A program made the position numbers and the translations under genes. DNA of 64,000 nt. It comes from Galbula dea (Eukaryota; Chordata; Aves; Piciformes; Galbulidae). A model generated the notes under the pieces. That model was given only the letters and a program-made list of their open reading frames with translations, made no database searches and was not told where the DNA came from. Positions 1 through 13,700 of the stretch are shown here, piece after piece; the first letter of the stretch is position 1, and every line of letters begins with the position of its first letter. The DNA is taken from positions 248,001 to 312,000 of the forward strand of contig VWZX01007020.1 of assembly GCA_013399015.1 (NCBI GenBank), given 5' to 3'.

Positions 1-224
1 AAGTATGAGGTGATGATAGATTTAAAATGCTTCCTGCTAGGGTAATGTGTTTGGGTATGCGAGTTAGACATCAAACACCTGTGTTGTTGTTCCTCCCCTC
101 CCCACGTCCCCCCCATTGTAAGGTCCTAATGAACAGGTTAAGATCTCTTTTCCAGATCCTGCAGTACTGAATCTGGAAAGCTCCATAGTGGGAGAAGGAA
201 GAAAGGGTGGGAGGGGGAGCACAG

Positions 225-470
225 ACAAAATGTAGTATTGGAAGTGCAGATCGGATATTAAGAAATATTTTTTCGTACAGTATGCTGTTGTTTGTTGGAA
301 CAGGTTTCCAGGAGAGGCTGTAAAGTATCTGTCCTTACAGATACCCAAAGCTTGGCTCGCTGGCATCCTACAGGCCCAACCTGATCAAAAAGATGGCCTC
401 AGCTTTGAAGTTGGCTATATTTTGAGCAAGATTGCACTAGATGCCCACCTCCAGATGTCCCTTACAGCCG
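225..470 (+). mobile_element. Old diverged CR1 LINE 3' fragment
   Basis: It resembles the last part of CR1 in sense orientation: a degenerate gatattaagaaatattttt segment, ggaacaggtttccaggagag, and later ctttgaagttgg with actagatg. It is far more diverged than the other copies. Confidence 0.5.
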
Positions 471-3327
471 TAATACTATATGATCTCTGACATTCAAATT
501 TTGAAATACCAGGGTTTAAGGATTCACATAGTCATTTACTTGGTTTTATTTGCTTTCCCTTGTTAACATGGGACAGAATGTAAACTTTTGTATGAAGTTT
601 AAGAGGCTTCTAACAAAATGATGGGTAGAAAAAAGAGTTCTGTGTGGAATTGTACTTAGAGTTGCCACATCAGAGCGTTTTTGGATACATGCTTTTGATC
701 TCTCTGACTTCAGTCAGAAGTCTTCTCTTACCATTTTCCTAGGGGCCTTGGGGAGAAATCGGGGAACTTTAAAACAGGGCATTTTCTGTTCTGTCCATTT
801 ATAGGGCTTCATACGTACTGGCTTTTGGAGTAAGACCAAGCATGTGATGGAGACATGTAGCAAGTTCCTAACATTTACATTTGTTTCACACTGATAAGGA
901 CCTTAAGTAGTAAATACTCTTGGTGGATTTGAACAGCTAAGCTTGGATGAAGTCATGTTAGATTAAAATGAACAATTATCTCTTGGGCTTTGTATTACTA
1001 AATTTAGTATTGGACAGTCTACTAAATCTGTTGATTATTGGTTTAAGGTAATTCTGTAACAAGCTTTGCTCAAGAGTGGTATGGTGGTACAGATGTTTGT
1101 GTGAATAAAGCTTTGAAGGTCACATAATTGTAATTGTACCTTTCAAGCTTTTAAAAACAGTATTTGAGCAAGAGATTATATTCCTTTTAAAAATACTTAC
1201 AATAATGAATTTGAACCTTTTTCTGCATTGCTATTGTATTACTTGCCTTCCTTCACTTGCTTTTTAATTTTTTTTTGTGGCCAGGGTGAATGGAACTCAG
1301 ACTCTGTTTTGCCCAGTTCTTTGAGAATGAAGGAAAAAAAACCCTGTGTTTTTGTTATGGTTTGTTTTTTCATGTAAATTGTGTTTGTAAGTAAATCTTT
1401 GTCCATCTGCAAACACTAATTATTTGTATGTGAATAATGAAACTGAAGGGAACACAGACATACTCAATACAGCTGTTTTTATTTTTAGAGGGTCTCAGTG
1501 TTTTCTGGAGTTAGAATTAAGGTTAAGCTTGTTCAGCTTTTATTATGCAGTTCTGCCTTGCCTTTTGGAGTTGGGTATACAACCACAATTACTCAAACAT
1601 GTTGCAGGTATATTCAACAGCAGACTTTTGGATTTCCTAGATAGCAGTGATGTCTTTGTTCATGAAAAAAGATGCCTTTCTTAAGGTGCAGTATGGTGCA
1701 CTCATAAGCTGTTGTGTTTGCAATCATCATGCTTTTCTTTAGTCTGTTACACTGCCATCCCCTGTGCTTACTCAAAAAAGAAAAAAGGAAAAAAAAGAAA
1801 CTTCAGAGGTTCCTTTCAGCATCAATTTTTTTCTTTAAGTTATTCTGGTAGAATTAAATTGGAGTATGATACATCTTATTTAATAATCTCTGAAAATCAT
1901 CTTGCTTGTCAGCTTTTGTCCCAAAATACAGTTGCAGGTGTAGCAGTCTCATCACTTCGCACATACAGAAGTAATTTGGGGAAGGTGTTTGTTTTACATT
2001 TGTTTGCTTGCATGTGTACATGAGGAAATTCTCACAATAATCACTTCTGGGCAGTGTGAGCTGGAGGGTAGGATAACCCATTGCTAGCCTGTTCCTCTGG
2101 CTTTGTCATATCTGAATCTGTTAGGGTACCGAGGAGGCACTTTCTTTAATTTTTCCTTCTGGAGTAGAGAGTAATAGTGAATGTTGTAGGCTGTGGGCTG
2201 GCTGCCAGGTTGAGGACTAAGTTGGCAGTGCCTACTGGGTCTGCCATCAAGCATCTGTGAAGCATCAGAACATAGTTATTGCCAGGAGGTCTGTGCATTT
2301 TGAGTAGGAAGGCAATTTACTACGGTTACAGGTTGTTTTAAAACACCTTACAGTTTGTTGCTTATTTCAGCTTGGTTTTCTCTACCTTTTACCTGTCTCT
2401 TTGCAACATGTCTGTTCTCCAGACTATACTGGAAAATATTGTCTGTCAGACTGCACTTTTGTGAGAGATACATATCTTACTTCCTTATTCCACCTCTCCT
2501 CCATGCAGGAACATGGTCTTTGACTATGGAAGTGATCACAGTAGCAAATACTAATTTTGCAGTAGCAGGGTAAATGGTTTGAGATGGAGGCTTTTGAAAA
2601 AATTCTATGGGATTTTTGTTTGTTCTAAGGACAGAAAGCAATGTGGGATTTTTGTCTTAACTTACGGGAACAGCAAGAGATCAAAATGTGCAAGTCCTAA
2701 TTTTGCAGGAAGTAAAATCTTGGACAATTTCACATTCCTGAAATTTTCTAGAAGGTAGTCATTTGCCTGGGGGTTTTATGTGCAATGATCAAAACAGTCT
2801 TATTAAAACATGTTGATAATATAACATGCTTTATTACTAGAAATATATTTGAGTTTCTCTTAATTAAAAATAGTTGCTACAAAAATACCCCAAACAAACA
2901 ACAGAAAACGCCGTTTTGGCAACGAACAGAATGGTTTAACTATATGTGTAACTATAGTTTAATACTTGCTGATTGAATATGTAAATAAAACAAAGGATAA
3001 CAGCATTTGCAGTGAGTGGTAGGTCACTCGGTTCCACCAGGCAGCTTTTAGTGGAGTGTGATGAGTAAGACAGCTATTTTTGAACCTGGTAGTTTTACTT
3101 TCCATATACATAAGATTATTTTATCATGATGGTATCAGTTATGATCACTGTTAATAGTGCCACCTAGTCATGTTATGCATCAAATGCATTGGTTTATGTT
3201 TAGTTGCCACATTTTAACTAATTTCTCTGGGAATTGCATTGCGCATAGTAGTTGTGGAGGAGGGTGGAGGGCAGGCTGCCCAGGCAGGGGCTCACTGTTC
3301 TTGTTGGAAGAAGCTCACAAAAGAAAA

Positions 3328-3345
3328 GTCTCTCTCTCTCTCTAT
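3328..3345. repeat. Short (CT)n microsatellite
   Basis: Run of tctctctctctctctat within the first intron. Confidence 0.6.
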
Positions 3346-4629
3346 AAATAGGACTGATGAATGCTTCAGCAAATTAATCTGTTTTCCATTCTTATGTGGA
3401 AACAAGTAGCTTTTATTATGCTTAATTTCAGATTTGGTCATAGTGCAAGTCAGTTGAGTCTAATTAAAACTAGCATTGGAAGTGTGTCAAGAATCGGGTC
3501 TTGTAATTTGAAAAAGAGTCTTGACCAAATTAAATATTGAACTTACTTGTGCATTATTACCGATTTCTCCATAGTATTTTTACTTACACAGTACTGTAAA
3601 AACACTGCTTAAAGAAAGTTCAAGCTCCAGGGACTTGCTTGTCTTATATAAACTTGCTGAATTTGCATTTCTCTGAGCTGGAGAACCACTTCCTTTTCCT
3701 TCTGTTAATGTCAGTGTTCTGTAATAACTCTCTTACAGTATGAAACAAAGTATTTAGTGCTAACCTTCAGGCTTATAGTTAATGTTTCTCTTCCTGACAT
3801 TGTTTGTTTAAAAAGGAATTGATATGCTAACTCAATTACAGGAGGCATGGTAGTAATGTGTTCATAACTGTCTGTTGATTGGCTTCTTTTGCCAAGTTGT
3901 TGATGCTAGTATTGCTTTGATGTGAAAACTCAAAAGGAAAAATAAGTTGTTGAATGTACAGTGTGTATTAGTTTGAGGATGTGCTACCTAAGCTTATTTT
4001 AAAAATCTAGACTAGAAAAAACCCCCCAACATTCTCTGTAAGTTATTTGAAGTTTTGGCATACACTTCCAAATATAAGTTGCTTTTATGCTCCTAAACTT
4101 CCACGGAAATAATGGTATAGTTGAACATTAGATTCACCTAGATGTGTATCACATGCTTCTTGAAGGAATATTGGCAGATCAGTCAAGCAGAGAAAACTCC
4201 TTGCAGACTCCTGAACAATGGGTAATTTCATAATAAAGTTCATCAACTGAACTAGGAGATTACATCTTGCCATTGTAACTTCTATCCTGATTTGAATTCC
4301 TGCAAACACGGAGTGTGATGTAATTTCTCTGCCTTGCCCTAATGTTTATCATGTAGCTTCAAGCTTGTGTTTCTGTATTGCTTATTTCACAATTGAGTTC
4401 TTAAATTGGACCGTATTCCTATTAAATTTATCAGGGAAATGAGTGTAATACTAATTCCTTGACACGTGGGAAAGACAGAAAGGAAATGGTAGTATTTGTT
4501 CAGTAAAGGTAGTTTTGCCAAGTGCTTTTGGGTTTTTTGTCAGCCTCATTGTCTTTTTGACTAAGACACTAAATTTTGGCAGAATTCAGGTTTTGTTTAA
4601 TGGTTTCCTTTTTAAATTTGCTTGAAAAG

Positions 4630-4773
4630 GCCACAGAGCTGTGTATATTGGAGTTCATGTCCCCTTTGGAAAGCAAGGCCGTCGACGGCATAGACATCGT
4701 GGCCACAGACATCACAGAAGAAAAAAGGAAAAAGAAACTGACAGAGAGGATGGCCGAGAATCTCCATCCTATG
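4630..4773 (+). CDS. SLC4A7: SLC4A7 coding exon (first in window)
   Basis: It encodes SHRAVYIGVHVPFG followed by a strongly basic His/Arg run (RRRHRHRGHRHH) and ends ESPSY plus one base, donor ATG|gtaag. The acceptor is ttgaaaag|GC. This start is chosen because it completes the conserved Ser-His-Arg; an acceptor a few bases later is possible. Confidence 0.88.
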
Positions 4774-7700
4774 GTAAGAAATCAATTTTGCAAATTTTGT
4801 GTTTCTTGAATATAAACTTGTAGTAGAATCACAGAATCATTTAGGTTGGAAAAGGCCCTTAAGATTGAGTCCAACAATTAACCAGGTCACCACTAAACCA
4901 TGTCTGTAAGCACCCAAATCTACATCTCTTTTAAAAATCCTCCTTCCAGCACTTTACAACCGTTTTGGTGAAGAAATTTTCCTAATACCTGATCTAAACA
5001 TCTTCTGTCATGCAGGCGGGTAAAATGCACACCCTTTCTGGTGCAGTCATTGCAGTTGGGAGTCAAAGGGGTTACTCCTCTCATGTTGCTGTCCTGAGGA
5101 AACGTGAGGAGGCCCCCTAAATTTTGTGTAATAGCTCTTTGAGCTGCCTATGCAGTTTATACTTCACAGTGCTAGGACATAAGGTCTTTCTCTTGCACCT
5201 GAAACATATCACTGTCTTTTCCCAGGGTATTTTCTGACATGCTTTTCTGCTGATTGGCAATGTTATTTGAGCAGGTATCTGAACAACACTTTCCTGGGTA
5301 CTTACTCTGTGCTTAAATGTTGTTTGTTTTGTGCTGTTTCTTTTATTCTCACTGTAATTAATGTTTCTGTATGTGCAATCAGGCAATGATTTTGTGGTCA
5401 TATTTTATCTATATTGTAAGCTGTTGGTCTTCATCCAGGTCTCTGTGTGAATGTTCAGCAGCCTGAAGTGAGTAGATTAGACTTGGAGCTTCCTAATGCT
5501 TGCCTGTAGCATCGAAATCTGTTATTTACAAGACACTTTTCTTCAGTAGTGCTATTGTATTACTCTTTCCTGTGTCACTCAAGATTTTTGAAAGTATGAA
5601 TGTAGCTGTAAGCAGCATTTGCAATGGTAATTTGATCAATGGTCTATTAAAAGATTCACTTCAGCCTTTTTGCTGCATGTTAGTAATAAAGGACTTGTAC
5701 TGCCTCCTACACTTCAGATTTGGCTTAGACACTGTCCCCATCACCCCATGCTTGCACCTTATCCTCAAGAGATGACAACTTTGTCATATCATTCTCTGAA
5801 GTGAAATTATTTTGCTGTACTCTTGTAAGTTTTTCTTCAAGGCCTCAAACCCACTTTTATTCCTAGACTAATGAATGGGGAAGTAGTTGTGGTGCAATGT
5901 TACACTTCAAGCATGGACACAGTGAGGTTTATTGTCACCTTTCTGCAACTAAAACCGTGCAGCCAGTTCTACATGAAGCCAGTTCCCTGAAACAAAGGGG
6001 GTTTGAAATGAGAATGCTTTCAGAAGGGTCCTTTTACCATTCTTCTGCAGTTGTTAGTGTCATCCATCTTCAAAACTTCCCCTCCTAAGTACAAAGTACT
6101 AATTACAAATTACGATAATTTGATCTTGTTTGTAGAGTTTTGCTGTACAGGTTCTGAAACAGTAATATTAAACAGAAACTGACTTCTCTCTTCTGGTTAC
6201 TCCTCTATCCTGAATACACAGGATACAGCAAGATTCTTGGGATATGTTGGTCTAGGGACAACAACAATCTGCTGTACATCTTCACTGATAATGACTGTTG
6301 ATTGTATTCAAGAGTTCATTTCAGAATTATGTTGTTGGGTAATGATCTATGCTAGAACAACAAGCAAAACCAAAATTAAGCTCTGAATAAAATTATTAGT
6401 AATTCAGATCTTGTATCTAAGTCTAAAAGGCAGTCTTCCTTCTGCAGTAGAAGCATACAGTTCTACATTCAGATCTAGCAGCTTTGAGAGCGATGTTTCA
6501 TCCACCTGGATTTTTCTGTGTCCAAAAACCCTTGAGATAACATTGCAATTACTACGTTATTGAACCCTTGTAATTTGAAAGCTCTCCCTTGAGTTGAAAC
6601 AAGACCTGTGTATAGGTACTAAAAATACCATGTGCTGTTAGATCTTTTTGAAAGTGTTTTTTCATACCAGTGGAGTCCACTACTTATAGATAGCTAAATT
6701 TTATTGAGAGTTATTGCTTAGCCCGTTCCGTTAGGAGTTATGCGCTGAGGAGTTAAAATATTTTAATAAATGTTTTAGCTGCGCAGTTTCTACTTTACTT
6801 TGCAGTGTTCCAGCCATGCAATGAGAAAGTTAATTGTTTTTCCTATTAAATCTGCTCTAGCAGTGAGTACCTGGGTACCCATTATTTGGAAAAAAAACCA
6901 AACCCCAAAACCAACCAACCAACCAACCTAGCTATGTAGCATCTTGAACTGTTAGTAAGACAGCTGATCTGTTAGGCAACTTGTTTCCATCTCTCTCTTC
7001 TTCCCCCCCCCTCCTTTAATTAGTGTCTGTATCATGATGATGTAATTTATTTTTTTCTCAAATCGAAAACTGTTTCTACCCCTTTGGTAATTTTTACTTT
7101 AACCAATTTTTCTGCTGTTGTTTGTTTTCATATTGTTAATCAATAGAAGAGCTAAAAATACTTAATTGCATTAGGTAAACAAATTTTCAGATGTTTTGTT
7201 TTCAGAAACAATTACAAATTTTAAAGAACCTCCTTTTAAAGAAATGTCCGTGTTTCTTGGATGTTGTGCTACATATTTCTAATGAGAGGAGGAGGTTTAA
7301 CTATTATGTGGTGTTTCTTGCATAATAGAAGTATGAATTCTTTTGATTGTTCAGTTTCTCCTTTTCTTCCAAGACACGCCATCCCAACGAGTGCAATTTA
7401 TTCTGGGTACTGAAGATGATGATGAACACATTCCCCATGATCTCTTCACTGAAATGGATGAACTTTGCTTCAGGGATGGAGAAGAATATGAATGGAAAGA
7501 AACAGCAAGGTATGCTATAAGTAGATTGTTTCAAGGTATATCTTATATTGTGTTTATTTCCAAGAACTGTAAACCAGGTCTATGTTAGAATTTACATGAA
7601 CTTGGAGTTACTCAATTCATGGTCTGCAAGTCATAACTTTTGTTCTTTTTGTCCAAGTCCAGAAGAACCAATATGATTTCTCAAGAGACCCTCAGTCTTA

Positions 7701-10700
7701 CTGATGGTGTGTTGACTTTTCTAAAACTGATCATGCCAGGCATTGTGAAACGTACAGTTGTGGTTAGTTATACATACATGTGTACTTCTAATTAGTTTGT
7801 TGCATGCTACCTTTTGCAGAAGTTTAGTTTATTTGTGAGTCGGAATCAAGGTGAATTTATAATTGCACCTATTAGTATTATGTAGCTCTTCAGTGTCTGA
7901 CTTAGCACCCTAGGAGACTTGAACATGGTATACAGTGTGTTTCAGACAGCTTTGCGATCCTAAAATACTGATGAAACCAAGGTATGCAAATCAAGTAACA
8001 AGGCACAATTCCACACTGTTCATAAGAACTCGTGAATAAACAGTTATTGTTCAAGCCAAAAGAAAGAAAATGGGACAAAAGAAAAATAGTTGAGTGTGGT
8101 TAAAAGATCTGAAAAAAATGTGTCTGGCAGTCAGCTGGGTTGTCTGAGTAAATGAAAACTGGTATAAACTCATGGGATTTCTTGTTCCATGTCATACGGA
8201 AGCCAGAGGGAAGAATGGGATTGCTTGCCAAATTGTCTGTCTTCCAGGAGAAATACAAATGTATGTGTGTATATGCATTTCAGGTGGCTGAAATTTGAAG
8301 AGGATGTTGAAGATGGTGGTGATAGATGGAGCAAGCCTTATGTAGCAACACTGTCTCTGCACAGTCTCTTTGAACTGCGAAGCTGTATTCTTAATGGGAC
8401 AGTCATGTTGGACATGAGAGCAAACACACTAGATGAGATAGCAGGTTGCAGCAAAGCTTTTTTAAAATACTTTATTACTAATTTTTAATCTATAACCCAA
8501 CATGTTTCTGATGATGTCTTTTATGTTCTTGAAAATACGGTATTGAAGAAACAGGTATGTGCATGCTTACTGTAGTTTCCTTCATCTGGTTGTAAAGAGC
8601 TGATCCTACAAACTTCACTCACAAAGAGCTACACTAGATGAGTAGGACCTCCTTTGTTACATATTTTAGGATGAGGCCCAGGATTTGCCTTTATGTTCTA
8701 ATCCCTGAATATGTTCTTTGTCTTTGTTTCTACAGATGAAATGTAAATATCTGACCAGAACATTTTAGGACTTACTTGTGCACTTTAGTACCATAAGTAT
8801 TAATCATAACTTGGCTGATGTTAACTTGATGCCATTAGTGCAGTTGATTGTTGCACATCTGATATTTTTTTCACCTTTATAAGAGGTGAGCAGAAATAAA
8901 TTCTGTAAATGTTGTTTGACCTACTATGCTGAGAGTTCTCACTAATCACATGGTCATTTTGGATACTACAAAATCATCTTTGAAGACTTTTTCATACGTA
9001 TGTGTATATGTACATAATTCATATGTATGTATATATATACACGCACACATCTGCTTAGCCTGAATGCCCTTGAATTAGCTTTATATAATTTTCCTGGTAT
9101 CTCTTACTTTAGGTACCATACAGTGGAATGCCTTCTCAGGAACTTTCCTAGGCTTAGGGCTGATTAACATATCTGTAAAGGACAGGGTGTTTTGGCATTA
9201 AAACTTCGGCAGTGCTTGAAATGTTTTCTTGTTTTGTTTTCAGATCTTTGAAATTCACTCAGGAAATGGTATTCCCTTCCTATTTTCCTTACTTACTGAG
9301 GAGGAGTGTTCAGTACATAGTTTGTAAAAGTAATGTTTCAGTTCATAATTTGTTTTTAATAATTGAATTTAGCAATGATCTTAATACATAAAAATACAGA
9401 AAAACAACTATTGCTTAATTCTGTGTGAACAGCACCCTTTTAATAGCAGGTGTTTTAGTGGGAACAAGAATGTCTTATGAGCTTGCATGATTTTTTTTTT
9501 TTCAAGTAAATTTCGGTGCCATTATGAAGCAAGTAGGATAACAACTCTTGACATAGGTATTCTTAGCTCTCACTCAAAAGAGAGAGAGCATGGCAAATTT
9601 CCTTTTGAGAAGCAACAACAAAAGGCTTTGTGTTGCCATTAATCCCAGAGGGAAGCTCAACTGTACCGGCAGAGACTTTTTTGCATATAATTTTGTGTGT
9701 AAGGTAGTCTGAGCTGTAACCTTTTTTGCTCTGAAAAGTTCTATGTAATTGCAGTTTACAAGTGTAGTTAGGGTCTTGATGCATCAGTCAAGACTTGCAA
9801 AACATATTTAGAAAGTTGTCACATGGGTTTGTATTGACTTGTGCAGGTTTGGAGATTTAAAAAATTAATTAAAAAAAAAAAGAGGTAGAGAAGAAATCAT
9901 AGCAGATATTTTCTTGGAAATGCAGACTTTCTTTCCTGATATGAGCATACTGATGAGATGCCCTTTTGAAACTTGCTGTTATCTGAGAACTGATTATTTA
10001 GTTTTACATGATGTAACTAGGTTTTGTTTTACGTTTCCTTTTCTAAAGCATGTGAGTTACATCAAGTTTGGTAGAGAGCCTTAGGAGTTTAGGGCATCTG
10101 AAGGCGACCAAGGAGTTAGGGTATTAATCTCATTCTATAATAACCTTCACTTTTACGTAGTTGGGTTTACATTTCAAAATGGAGAACACTAGATTAAGAC
10201 TGTCTCAAGTCAGTTCTTCGTTGTTTCTGTCTGTATTCACTTTCTTGAAAGGAGTTGCCTTTGAAACTTGAAGTAAATGTCAATAAATTATAAAATATGA
10301 ACATATCTTAAAATGATGCTCTAATAAATATTGTCTTTTGGCACCTCATATTGTACTTTCCTTATTCTCACATAGCTTGTTTCTTGAGACCTTTGAAAAT
10401 CTCCTGTGAATTCTTGAAGATAACTTTCCTTAAAGAAAATACTTTATAATAGATACAGTTGTTTTTCTTATTATTTGCTTGTACTACACTGCTTGAGTGT
10501 GATGAAAGAGATAGCCATGTGAATAATTTTCGTTTTTATTGTTGTTATATAGACATGGTTTTGGACAACATGATTGCCTCTGGCCAGCTGGATGAGTCCA
10601 TAAGAGAGAATGTGAGAGAGGCCCTTCTAAAAAGGCACCATCATCAGAATGAGAAGAAATTCAGCAGTCGGATTCCCTTGGTTCGGTCTTTTGCAGATAT

Positions 10701-13700
10701 AGGCAAGAAACATTCTGACCCTCACTTGCTTGAACGAAATGGTGAGATAAGTTGTAGCATCCAGTTTGTTCTAACCTGTTAAATAATGTTCTCACTGGGA
10801 GATAAAGGAAAATTCGGCTGATAATAGCAGATAAGTGTTTCCTTCTTGATAAGCAAAGAACTAATAACAGTGTGTGCTGTGTGCAGTTGTGAATGATGTT
10901 TGTGTATTTTTGAATTTACTCAAAACATTCTACTCCTGCCTGTATACATGGCATGCATTATTGTTTTGAAATATTGAAATTAGACCTGTTTTGGTCCTAA
11001 TGCTTTTTTTTTAGGATATGCTTGACTAAAATGTGTAAGGTTTGAGGAATTTCAGCATCTCGTCATAGAGTTAGATGTTTGTCAGATGAAACCCGCTTGT
11101 TTATTCAGTCTTATTAGTATAAAGACTTACTACTTAGTCATGTCATGAGGTCAGCTATGCTTACAATCTCTGTGTTTTAATCCAGTATTCTTACGCTAGC
11201 ATGACTAGAAAATGTTCACTAGGCTAATGTTGAAGAAAATACTTTTAGCTAGGACACTGTTTACATCCTTCTCTACAAAACAAGGTAAAAATAATAGGGA
11301 GGAAAAAAACCAAACAAAACCAAACCAAACCCCAAACAACAACAAAAACCAAGCAACTCAACACAACAGACCCAGGAAAGGTATTTGTAGTGTTTTTGTA
11401 GGCTGTACCACATCTTTTATTGAACCAATTCCTGAAAATATTCTTGAATATCAATACATTTGCTCCAGGTGTCCAGTTCCAAAGTCCAAACAGCAATATA
11501 TACTACAGAGCAGAATACTTCTACTTTTGTATTTCTTATGGCCTTAATTTCTGTCTTTGTTCTTTGTTTGCTTTTGCCTTGCATTAAACAAGATATATTT
11601 AATTTCAACTGCAATTTTTTAGTCTAGTGAAAACTTAGTATTGATTTTATGGAACATTCCTTGAAGTGAAGTTCTCCTGTCTTGAAAGATGTCTCATTGC
11701 GTAGAACATTTTCCACTTAGTTAAGTAATTTTTGGGAGCTCTGTTTGATACATACTTGGAGTGTTCTCCAGCAAACGCCCAAGCTTTTTGATACTTTTTG
11801 TTAGGTAGTTAATATATGATGCATGCTTAAATATTTCCCTCATAGTTTCGGAATTGCTTTTTCTAGAATGAAAGTACAGCTAATTTATATAAGACCATAA
11901 TTTCTTCCATAACTTTAGACTTTCCTGTTCTGTTTAGCAAATGTCAAGATTTCACATACAAACCTGTTTTTACTCATCCCTGAACACCTGTATCACCAAT
12001 TGTAATTCTGAGAATTTCATATTGAAAGCCTCTTGCTTGTCAGTTACTTTTCGTCTACCACTTCCACTTTCCAGTGCATTTTAGTCTTGATACTGTTCCT
12101 ATAACAGAATATGAGATGCGTGCTGTAATAAGAAACCCGTAAAATGTGATGATCTCCTTGCCAGTGTATACTGATTTACAGTATACAGTGCGGTTTCCCC
12201 TCTAATAAACCAGTAAACCAAATGTGTTTATGTGCATAATACTTTTCAGGCTCCCTTTTACACCTGCATGTGTTAGGACATCTCATGGTCATGATTCATC
12301 ACAGATATACTGACAAAAGTCTAGCTATTACTAGTGATTAATATAGAAAAAATGAAGCAGTTTGCTTTGTTGGTCCACTTGTCTTTACTGCACTACAGTT
12401 TTACTAGTTGATCTTTGAGCCTTTCATTCTTAAATTAAATCAAATTTGTATTTGTGGAATCTGCTCTTCTGTTGCTAGAGTTGGGGGTAAAAAAGTTTGT
12501 GACCTTTACCTAGGCATGCTTTCTTGCACCTGCTTCTTGTAAATGGTTCGAGAGTTGTTCAAAATGTTGATCTCTGTAGTGCCTATTATAAATGTGAGAC
12601 TAAATATGTCTACTGTGCTATTTCCTTGCTTGGTGGCATGGTATATGAAAACAGCACATCAGTATTCTTCTCAGGGAGGCTGAGGAAAAGTGTCTTTGAT
12701 AAATGGGAGGAATGGTATTGCTAAACCTTTTAACGGAAGTACTGGTATGAGGGTAGGTGGTCTGTCTTCCTGCTTAAGGAAGAACTGAAATCCATGAGAA
12801 ACTTAAATCTGAGGGAACCATGGCAAGACTGTACCCTTTACATGAAATCAGTGGGACATTGAAACTGCATAGGGCAAGAAAAGTAACAATGGATTTTGGA
12901 GAAATGTTTGGGTTTATGCAAATGGGGATATTTGGTAAGTCACAGCAAGAAGAAATGGAGAAGGGACTATGTATCTCATCCTCATGCCCTTTTCAAAAAC
13001 ATATATAGAGACTATGGCTGGCTAGGAAATTTTTTTGGAAGACAGTTGCATTTAACTCATCTAGATATGTTTGCTTATGTTCATTCTGAAATATTTTAGT
13101 TTTAGAAATTAACAAGTTTTTGTTTATAATAGATGCAGTTAACTGTCAAGTCTTGTAATGACTTGGGATGCTAATGATTTTTAGTGTAATTTTTGGATGA
13201 TATTAAAGGTAGCTGCTGTGCAATTTGGAATAAGAAATTCTAGGAAAATTCAAGACTCAGTTTTTAAAAGATCAAGATAATTTTTTTTATATTAACAGAT
13301 CTTACTGACTTTAAGATAATATCTTCTCCTACATGTTTTTGCCATTCTAATTAGTACTCATCAGTAGTTACTGACTTCGCTAATGCTTGAAATCAGATTT
13401 GCTCTTACCTCATCTTACTTGCATGAGTATGATGCTTTTGGCCTGGAAAGCTTGCAATTTACTATGTAAATTGTTAATGCATATTTGTGTCTGTATTCTT
13501 TTAATATAGCCCTGTTGTAAGCCTCATGGTGTTTCATTTGTTTTATCTCAGGGGAAGGCCTTTCAGCCTCCCGACACTCTTTGCGAACAGGTCTCTCTGC
13601 CTCAAATATTTCCCTGAGAGGAGAAAACCGTTTGTCAGTTCTTCTCAATTACCTTCTTCCTTCTTCAAGAGTGGGAACCCCGGCAACCTCAAGGTGTACA

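Larger units (their letters stand above)
1..4629 (+). other. SLC4A7: SLC4A7 upstream intron (partial)
   Basis: I found no coding exon here on the + strand. The exon at 4630 starts in the middle of a Ser codon (its last two bases GC), so a preceding coding exon must lie left of the window. The stretch holds one old CR1 remnant (about 225-470), a short CT repeat near 3330 and otherwise featureless AT-rich DNA. Confidence 0.7.

Noticed and set aside
1424..3351. Several 60-100-codon frames in the leftmost intron as possible SLC4A7 first exons
   Set aside because: None encodes the conserved NBCn1 N-terminal sequence or ends with a donor in the phase required by the exon at 4630.
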